Assembly (NCBI GenBank): GCA_937941555.1 | Contig: CALDHJ010000398.1 | Location: forward strand, 1-11,567 | Source of the DNA: an uncultured Granulosicoccaceae bacterium | GTDB lineage: Bacteria > Pseudomonadota > Gammaproteobacteria > CALCKW01 | Length of the DNA stretch: 11,567 nt | Direction: 5' to 3' | In this document: in pieces, positions 6,655 through 11,567 of the stretch | Numbering within the stretch: position 1 is the stretch's first letter | How the letters are laid out: each line of letters starts with the position of its first letter | Notes under the pieces: generated by a model | Databases searched by the model: none | What the model was told of the DNA's origin: nothing | The model's input: only the letters and a program-made list of their open reading frames with translations | Program-made: the position numbers and the translations under genes

Positions 6655-7824
6655 ATGTCATTCAGACCCACTACCCGCGCCACGGCGCTGTGTGCAGCCA
6701 TCACCGTCGGCGCCTTGTCGCCGCTCGCCGCCCAGGCGAAAACCAGCGTCGGGTTGCTGCTGCCCTACTCCGGTGTGTTCGCGGCCCTTGGCAACGAAAT
6801 CGAAGCCGGTTTCACGGTTGCGATGGAAGCGGCCGGCGCAACCGACCAGTTTGACATCATCAAGGAAGACACCGAGGTCAAGCCGCCGGTCGGCCTCGCC
6901 AAAGCGCGCAAGCTGGTGCTCGAAGACGAAGTCGATGTGATCGTCGGCGTGGTGTCGTCAGGCGTGCTCGGAGCGATGCGCGACTTCGTGCACGACGCCG
7001 AAGTGCCACTGCTGGTCGCCAACGCGGGCAACGACCACGCCACAGGCGAACAGTGCAGCCCCTACATCACGCGCGTCTCCTTCTCAAACGCACAGATCAA
7101 CCGTCCCATGGGCGACTGGCTCGCCGGCAGCGGCGTCAAGACCGCCTACATCATGGCCGCAGACTACGCTGCGGGCCACCAGACCATGGCTGCGTTCAAG
7201 GAGAGCTTCACCGCCGCTGGCGGGGAGATCGTCGGCGAAGAGTACACGCCGTTTCGCAAGACCAAGGACTTCGGTCCCTACCTCACCAAAGCCAAGGCGT
7301 CCGGCGCTGAGGCGGTGTACGTGTTCTACGCCGGTGGCGAGGCGATTTCCTTCGTCAAGCAATACGACTCCTTCGGCCTCAAGGACCAGATGGGTCTCTA
7401 CAGCGGTGGCTTCCTGACCTCACCGCTCTACGTCAACGCCGAGGGCCCGGCAGCCGAAGGTGTCATCACCGCACTGCACTACATGCCAACCCTGGATACC
7501 CCTGAAAACAAGGCCTTCGTCGACGCATACACGGCGAAATACGGCAAGGGACCGTCCGAGTTCGCGGTGCAGGGCTACGACGCCGCACACGCCTTGTTGA
7601 GCTCGCAGGCCGACGGCGAAACCCGCGGAGCCGAACTGTCTGCAGCGCTCTCACGCTATAGCGCCAACAGCCCGCGCGGCCCGATCAGCATCGACCCCGC
7701 AACCAACAACATCGTGCAGAACATCTACATCTACGAGACGGTTGCTGGCGAGAATGGCCTGACCCAGCGCCTGATCGACACCGTTGAAAATGTGCAGGAC
7801 GCACCGAACGGCTGCGTGCTCTGA
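6655..7824 (+). CDS. Periplasmic substrate-binding protein of a LivK-type ABC importer, probably for benzoate or a related aromatic acid
   Basis: This 389-residue receptor captures the substrate in the periplasm and delivers it to the two permeases encoded downstream. A Sec signal peptide is clear: basic start, hydrophobic core about residues 9-25, and a signal peptidase I site after AQA (A28). There is no lipobox, so it should be free in the periplasm. The mature protein opens with SVGLLLPYSGVFAALGNEIEAGF and continues with the two-lobed Peripla_BP_6 pattern, including VIVGVVSSGVLGAMRD and YIMAADYAAGHQTMAAFKESFTAAGGEIVGEE. Cys residues in GEQCSPYI and near the C-terminus could form a disulfide. 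The start is well set by GAGGAGG eight bases upstream. Placement next to the benzoate-CoA ligase points to an aromatic ligand rather than an amino acid; the sequence alone does not prove this. Confidence 0.92.
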   Translation: MSFRPTTRATALCAAITVGALSPLAAQAKTSVGLLLPYSGVFAALGNEIEAGFTVAMEAAGATDQFDIIKEDTEVKPPVGLAKARKLVLEDEVDVIVGVVSSGVLGAMRDFVHDAEVPLLVANAGNDHATGEQCSPYITRVSFSNAQINRPMGDWLAGSGVKTAYIMAADYAAGHQTMAAFKESFTAAGGEIVGEEYTPFRKTKDFGPYLTKAKASGAEAVYVFYAGGEAISFVKQYDSFGLKDQMGLYSGGFLTSPLYVNAEGPAAEGVITALHYMPTLDTPENKAFVDAYTAKYGKGPSEFAVQGYDAAHALLSSQADGETRGAELSAALSRYSANSPRGPISIDPATNNIVQNIYIYETVAGENGLTQRLIDTVENVQDAPNGCVL

Positions 7825-7848
7825 CCCTCGGTCAGACCCGCAACCCGC

Positions 7849-7879
7849 CTGACCCCGGCAGCCAGCCTGTCGGGGTCGG
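7849..7879 (+). other. Strong intercistronic hairpin after the binding-protein gene
   Basis: Arms GACCCCGGCAG (7851-7861) and CTGTCGGGGTC (7867-7877) form an 11-bp stem with one G-U pair and a 5-base loop; two further pairs extend it to 7849-7879. No U-run follows, so it is not a classic terminator. It probably shields the upstream message from 3' decay or attenuates read-through, raising binding protein over membrane subunits, as seen in other importer operons. A smaller 6-bp stem with a 3-base loop (CTGACC/GGTCAG, 7821-7835) overlaps the stop codon. The rest of the 7825-7916 gap shows nothing else. Confidence 0.65.
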
Positions 7880-7916
7880 CCCCCTTCTCCAATCCTCCTG
7901 ACAGACAGGCCCCACC

Positions 7917-8783
7917 GTGTCCGACACCGGCTTCTGGATAGTGCAAACGCTCAACGGCGTGCAGTTGTCACTGTTGTATTTTCTGCTGTCGGTCGGCCTC
8001 ACCGTCATCTTCGGGTTGATGCACTTCGTCAACCTTGCACACGGCGCGCTCTACGCGCTGGGCGCCTACGTCAGCGTCACCGTCTCCGCCGTGCTCGGCT
8101 ATTGGGGCGGATTTCTGCTCGCGCCGGTGGCTGTTGCGGTGGTCGGCATCGGCTTGTACCTGCTGCTCATCCGGCGCCTGCGCCACGCAGACCACATGAA
8201 CCAGGTGCTGGTGACCTTCGGCCTGATCTTCGTTTTCACCGACCTCTTCCGCATCGGATGGGGTGATATCGATCTCGGGCTGGAACCCCCGACGCTCTTC
8301 AGCGGGCAGAGCACCGTGTTCGGTGTGGTCTACCCGACCTACCGGTTGTTCGTGATCGCGCTCGGGCTGGTGATCATGGCCGCACTCGCCCTGGTGCTCA
8401 CGCGCACCCAGATCGGTGCGATGATCCGCGCCGGTGTCGACAACGAAGACATGGCCGCTTGCCTCGGCATCGACGTCGACCGCGTGTTCTTCGGGGTCTT
8501 CTGCATGGGCTGCGCGCTCGCGGGGCTTGCAGGCGTTGTCGCGGCTCCGGTGTTCTCGGTCACCCCCGCCATGGGTGACAGCGTGTTGATTCCGGCCTTG
8601 ATCGTCGTGGTGATAGGCGGGCTCGGCAGCTTGCGCGGCGCCGTCGTCGGCTCGTTCCTGGTCGGTTTCATTCAAACCTTCGGCGCCGTCATCGCCCCGC
8701 AACTCGCGGCCATGATCACCTACGCCCTGCTCGCCGCGGTCCTGATCCTGCGACCGGCCGGCCTCTTTCCGGCGAGAAGCTGA
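7917..8783 (+). CDS. LivH-type inner-membrane permease of the aromatic-acid ABC importer
   Basis: One of two permeases forming the translocation path in the inner membrane. The 288 residues have the BPD_transp_2 (LivH) profile: about eight hydrophobic segments by eye, with the hallmark SVGLTVIFGLMHFVNLAHGALYALGAYV near the N-terminus (about 25-52) and GLGSLRGAVVGSFLVGFIQTFGAVIAPQLA in the C-terminal third. The start is GTG at 7917-7919; only a weak ACAGG precedes it, consistent with modest expression after the hairpin. The stop TGA shares one base with the ATG of the next gene (TGATG), so translation is coupled. Substrate specificity comes from context, not from this protein. Confidence 0.92.
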   Translation: MSDTGFWIVQTLNGVQLSLLYFLLSVGLTVIFGLMHFVNLAHGALYALGAYVSVTVSAVLGYWGGFLLAPVAVAVVGIGLYLLLIRRLRHADHMNQVLVTFGLIFVFTDLFRIGWGDIDLGLEPPTLFSGQSTVFGVVYPTYRLFVIALGLVIMAALALVLTRTQIGAMIRAGVDNEDMAACLGIDVDRVFFGVFCMGCALAGLAGVVAAPVFSVTPAMGDSVLIPALIVVVIGGLGSLRGAVVGSFLVGFIQTFGAVIAPQLAAMITYALLAAVLILRPAGLFPARS

Positions 8784-9751
8784 TGTTTCACCAGACCGCA
8801 TTGAAAAGCGTCACGCTCGTGATCCTGTTGCTGGGCCTCGGCGCCTACGTCCAGACCGGCGGCTACTACGGGCGCGAGCTCGTAATCGAGGCGTGCATCC
8901 TCGCCATGCTCGCGTTGAGCGTGGACGTGGTGGCGGGCTACGGCGGCATGATCAGCATGTGCCACGGCGCCCTGCTCGGTGCGGCCGCCTACGCCTTCGC
9001 GGCCATGACCGCCCTGCTCGGTTGGCCACCGTCTCTGTCCTTTGTCATCGCGATTGTCGCCAGCACCCTGCTCGCCACGGCCATCGGCGCAGTCAGCTCA
9101 CGCACACAGGGCATCTTCTTCATCATGGCCACGCTGGCATTTGGTCAGATGGTATACGTCATGATCTTTGACGCCCCGATGCTCGGCGGCGACGACGGCA
9201 TGGCCGGCGTCAAACGCCTCAACCTCGACCTGGTCGGCATCAACTTCAAGAAGTCCGCACCCTTCGCCTTCGCGTGCATCGCCCTGCTGGCGTTGAGCTA
9301 TGGCCTCGCGGCGCTGATGTTGCGCTCGGGGTTCGGGCGCACGCTGTCAGGCGTGAAGGCCAACGAAGACCGCCTGCGCGCACTCGGCGTGCGCGTGTGG
9401 TGGGTGAAGGCCCGCGCATTCGGCTTCTCCGGTCTGCTCGCGGGTATCGCCGGTGTCATGGCCGCCCAACACACCCAGTTCGTCTCGCCTGAACTGCTGC
9501 TCTGGACACTCTCGGGCGAAGCGCTCGTGGTCGTGATTCTCGGCGGTCTCGGCACCCTGGTCGGGCCGCTGGTCGGTGCGATCGCGCTGGTGTTCGTCAA
9601 ACACGAAATCAGCAGCGTTACCCACTACTGGCACCTCTTCATCGGCATCGCGTTGATCCTCACCGTGCTCGCCGGGGGCCGCGGCCTCTACGGCCAGTTC
9701 GAATACGTCGTGACGCGCGCGCGTCGCCGCCGGGCAAAAGACCATGCTTGA
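8783..9751 (+). CDS. LivM-type inner-membrane permease of the aromatic-acid ABC importer
   Basis: Second permease, 322 residues, pairing with the preceding LivH-type protein. The LivM signature runs through ALSVDVVAGYGGMISMCHGALLGAAAYAF (about 44-72), the SRTQGIFFIMATLAFGQMVY segment, the GGDDGMAGV loop, and the cytoplasmic coupling region SGFGRTLSGVKANEDRLRALGVRVWWVKARAFGFSGLLAGIAGVM. A basic tail (VTRARRRRAKDHA) follows the last membrane segment. There is no separate ATPase fusion, unlike some LivM proteins. It starts at the ATG overlapping the previous stop and ends eight bases inside the next gene, so translation is coupled on both sides. Identification as LivM family is firm; the substrate is inferred from the neighbouring ligase and box genes. 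Confidence 0.92.
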   Translation: MFHQTALKSVTLVILLLGLGAYVQTGGYYGRELVIEACILAMLALSVDVVAGYGGMISMCHGALLGAAAYAFAAMTALLGWPPSLSFVIAIVASTLLATAIGAVSSRTQGIFFIMATLAFGQMVYVMIFDAPMLGGDDGMAGVKRLNLDLVGINFKKSAPFAFACIALLALSYGLAALMLRSGFGRTLSGVKANEDRLRALGVRVWWVKARAFGFSGLLAGIAGVMAAQHTQFVSPELLLWTLSGEALVVVILGGLGTLVGPLVGAIALVFVKHEISSVTHYWHLFIGIALILTVLAGGRGLYGQFEYVVTRARRRRAKDHA

Positions 9752-10484
9752 CGTTCGCCACCTCAACAAGCGCTTCGGCTCGCTGGCCGTGACCCAGGAC
9801 GTCAACCTAAGCGTCGCGCGCGGCGAGCGGCGGCTGATTCTCGGCCCCAACGGCGCCGGCAAGACCACCCTGTTCAACCTGCTGGTCGGCGAGCTCGCGT
9901 CCGACAGCGGCGAGATCCACCTCGACGGCGAACGCGTCGACCGGCTCGGCGTCGACGCGCGCGCGCGCCTGGGCCTCGCGCGCAGCTACCAGAAGAACAA
10001 CCTCTTCGATGCGCTGAGCGTGGCCGAAAACCTGGCGCTCGCCGTAACCGCCGCACGCGGCCTCTCGTCGAACCCGTGGCGCGACACCCACCGCGACGCC
10101 AGCGTGCAGGAAGACGTAGAGCGTGTCGCCGCGCAAGTCGGGCTCGAAGCGCGCCTGCACCACACCGTGTCGGATACCGCCTACGGCGAGCGGCGCCAAC
10201 TCGAGGTCGGCATGGCGCTCGCGAGCGGACCCAAGCTCCTGATGATGGACGAGCCGACTTCCGGGGTCGGGCCTGCAATGATCGACGGCTTCCGGCAACT
10301 GCTGCAATCGCTGCCAACCGACCTGACCATCCTGATCGTCGAACACGACATGGACTTCGCGCTCGATCTCGCCGACCGCATCACCGTCCTCAACTACGGT
10401 GAAGTGGTGTTCGAGGGCACGCCGTCGGAGGCGCGCGAGAGCGCTCTGGTACGGGAGATCTACCTCGGGGCAGACGATGCTTGA
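9744..10484 (+). CDS. LivG-type ATP-binding subunit of the aromatic-acid ABC importer
   Basis: Cytoplasmic ATPase of 246 residues that drives the permeases. Walker A is GPNGAGKT (34-41), the Q-loop is Q83 in RSYQKNNLF, Walker B is LLMMDE (165-170), and the switch His201 sits in IVEHDMDF. The signature motif is AYGERRQ (146-152) rather than LSGGQ, the variant usual in LivG proteins. The C-terminus (GEVVFEGTPSEARESALVREIYLG) is the ordinary LivG ending. The ATG at 9744 lies eight bases inside the livM-type gene and the stop lies eight bases inside the next ATPase gene. The segment DEPTSGVGPAMI departs slightly from the common DEPAAGLNP. It forms a heterodimer with the next product. Confidence 0.93.
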   Translation: MLDVRHLNKRFGSLAVTQDVNLSVARGERRLILGPNGAGKTTLFNLLVGELASDSGEIHLDGERVDRLGVDARARLGLARSYQKNNLFDALSVAENLALAVTAARGLSSNPWRDTHRDASVQEDVERVAAQVGLEARLHHTVSDTAYGERRQLEVGMALASGPKLLMMDEPTSGVGPAMIDGFRQLLQSLPTDLTILIVEHDMDFALDLADRITVLNYGEVVFEGTPSEARESALVREIYLGADDA

Positions 10485-11178
10485 GATCAGCTCACTCGAC
10501 AGCGGCTACGGCGACACCCAGGTCTTGTTCTCGCTCGACCTGAACGCGCGCGAAGGCGAAGTCACCGCCCTGCTCGGCCGCAACGGCGCAGGCAAATCGA
10601 CCACACTGAAGACTGTCATGGGCCTGCTGCCGGTTCGCGCCGGCACCATCACCTTCGACGGCGCGCCACTCGCCGGCCTCTCGCCACACGCCATCGCCCA
10701 CCGCGGCATCGCCTACGTGCCCGAGACCCGCGACATCTTCAAAAGCCTCAGCGTACGCGAGAACCTCGAACTCGCCGCCCGCATCAGCCCGCCCGAGCGC
10801 ACCACCTGGACACTCGAGAGCGTGATGCAGCTGTTCCCGCGCCTGGGCGAACGGCTCGACAACGGCGGCAACCAACTCTCCGGCGGCGAGCAGCAAATGC
10901 TCGCGATCGCACGCGGCCTGCTGATGAACCCGCGCCTGCTCATACTCGACGAGCCCACCGAAGGGCTCGCCCCGATCATCGTCAAACAGATCGGCGACGC
11001 ACTCCTGTCGCTCAAGTCGAGCGGGCTGAGCATTTTGCTGGTCGAACAAAAACTGCGCTTCGCCGCCCGCCTCGCCGACCACGTCACCGTACTCGGCCGC
11101 GGCGCCGCCGTGTGGAACGGCAGCGGCGATGAGCTGCTCCAGGACGAGGACACCAAGAGTCGCTGGCTCGGGGTGTGA
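10477..11178 (+). CDS. LivF-type ATP-binding subunit of the aromatic-acid ABC importer
   Basis: Second cytoplasmic ATPase, 233 residues, the usual LivF length. Walker A is GRNGAGKS (34-41), VPETRD (81-86) replaces the Q-loop glutamine as is typical of LivF, the signature is LSGGE (134-138), and Walker B is LLILDE (154-159) followed by PTEGLAP. Gln191 in LVEQ replaces the switch histidine, again normal for LivF. The frame is open back to 10399, but the ATG at 10477 is chosen: the upstream codons overlap the previous ATPase and are Arg-rich, while MLEISSLDSGYGDTQVL is a standard LivF start. It overlaps the preceding gene by eight bases and closes the operon. Confidence 0.93.
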   Translation: MLEISSLDSGYGDTQVLFSLDLNAREGEVTALLGRNGAGKSTTLKTVMGLLPVRAGTITFDGAPLAGLSPHAIAHRGIAYVPETRDIFKSLSVRENLELAARISPPERTTWTLESVMQLFPRLGERLDNGGNQLSGGEQQMLAIARGLLMNPRLLILDEPTEGLAPIIVKQIGDALLSLKSSGLSILLVEQKLRFAARLADHVTVLGRGAAVWNGSGDELLQDEDTKSRWLGV

Positions 11179-11298
11179 TACAAGGCTGGCGCGATAAAAA
11201 GGCTGAATCGCAGTCCACAGTTCAGTGCCACCTTCTACGCATCAGCAACACTCACCCCGAACAGGTGGCGACATCTCCAGCGCAGCGATCGACTATTG
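11179..11298. other. Convergent intergenic region, no clear terminator
   Basis: This 120-bp gap lies between the last importer gene and a convergent oxidoreductase gene. I see a 7-bp inverted repeat GCCACCT (11227-11233) / AGGTGGC (11263-11269) with a long 29-base loop and a weak imperfect stem near 11284-11300, but no stem followed by a U-run on either strand. No small gene is evident. Confidence 0.4.
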
Positions 11299-11567
11299 CT
11301 AGATCACCTTCCCAAAGCGCAACCCATCAAACACCGCAGCATGAATATTGCGCCCGGACACTGCGTCGCCAAGGCGGAACAACTGGAACTGGCCGTCGGG
11401 GTTTCGCGTGAGGGATTGCGGTTCGCCCTTGATGAAAGCGTCGTAGTCGACTTCGCCGGCATTCGTCGCGTGTGGCACGAGATCGAAATACAACTCTGAC
11501 AGCGGCTCTGTACCGTGGTTGATCACGACGTGGTCATAGGTCTCGGGGAAGCTCAGGTCTTCGCGGT
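11299..11567 (-). CDS. Flavin oxidoreductase of the trimethylamine dehydrogenase/N-methylproline demethylase type (C-terminal fragment)
   Basis: The frame is open from the right edge to a TAG at 11299-11301, giving the last 88 residues. Readable segments such as FPETYDHVVINHGTEPLSELYF (broken here at the window's edge), GEVDYDAFIKGEP and FQLFRLGDAVSGRNIHAAVFDGLR match the C-terminal nucleotide-binding domain of large OYE-like iron-sulfur flavoproteins. The GDAVxxRNIHAA motif is the end of the second Rossmann half. In this family the N-terminal OYE barrel does the oxidation or N-demethylation and lies outside the window. A GTG at 11524-11526 is internal, not the start. It is convergent with the importer and probably belongs to another pathway. 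Family placement is fairly sure; the substrate is unknown. Confidence 0.75.
   Translation of the reverse strand, partial: REDLSFPETYDHVVINHGTEPLSELYFDLVPHATNAGEVDYDAFIKGEPQSLTRNPDGQFQLFRLGDAVSGRNIHAAVFDGLRFGKVI

Noticed and set aside
7968..8801. 277-codon minus-strand frame opposite the LivH-type gene
   Set aside because: Very rich in Glu, Asp, His and Gln, the complement of hydrophobic membrane codons; the plus strand reads as a standard permease.

Overview
The window is a high-G+C (roughly two thirds G+C by eye), gene-dense stretch of a bacterial chromosome, most likely from a proteobacterium. It carries an aerobic benzoate uptake and benzoyl-CoA epoxidation (box) locus. No rRNA, tRNA, insertion sequence, CRISPR array or phage gene is visible. 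Genus cannot be set from this sequence. Arrangement, codon bias and the neighbouring methylamine-type oxidoreductase fit a soil or marine alpha-, beta- or gammaproteobacterium.

Left part, minus strand, reading from about 6362 down to 1: benzoate-CoA ligase, an alpha/beta hydrolase starting one base after the ligase stop, then after a 104-bp regulatory gap boxC, boxB and boxA. BoxA runs off the left edge. Together they describe a route: benzoate + CoA + ATP gives benzoyl-CoA (ligase); BoxA passes NADPH electrons to the di-iron enzyme BoxB, which makes 2,3-epoxybenzoyl-CoA; BoxC opens the ring hydrolytically. The hydrolase probably does housekeeping on a side product such as a lactone or a dead-end CoA ester; that role is inferred. 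The aldehyde dehydrogenase, thiolase and BoxR-type regulator often found with box genes are not in this window.

Right part, plus strand, 6655 to 11178: a complete five-gene branched-chain-amino-acid-type ABC importer (periplasmic binding protein, two permeases, two ATPases). After the binding-protein gene the genes overlap by 1, 8 and 8 bases. Its divergent position beside the ligase suggests it imports benzoate or a related aromatic acid rather than an amino acid. A strong hairpin separates the binding-protein gene from the permeases.

The 292-bp divergent gap (6363-6654) holds a near-perfect 20-bp palindrome over the -35 box of a good sigma70 promoter for the transporter. The 104-bp gap before boxC (3891-3994) holds two further, different AT-rich palindromes, one of them between and over the -35/-10 boxes of a candidate boxC promoter. 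The right edge (11299-11567, minus) is the C-terminus of a flavin oxidoreductase of the trimethylamine dehydrogenase/N-methylproline demethylase type, convergent with the transporter and probably a separate unit.

The core pathway is known. The least explained items are the three palindromes, the pentapeptide minisatellite inside boxA and the exact job of the hydrolase.
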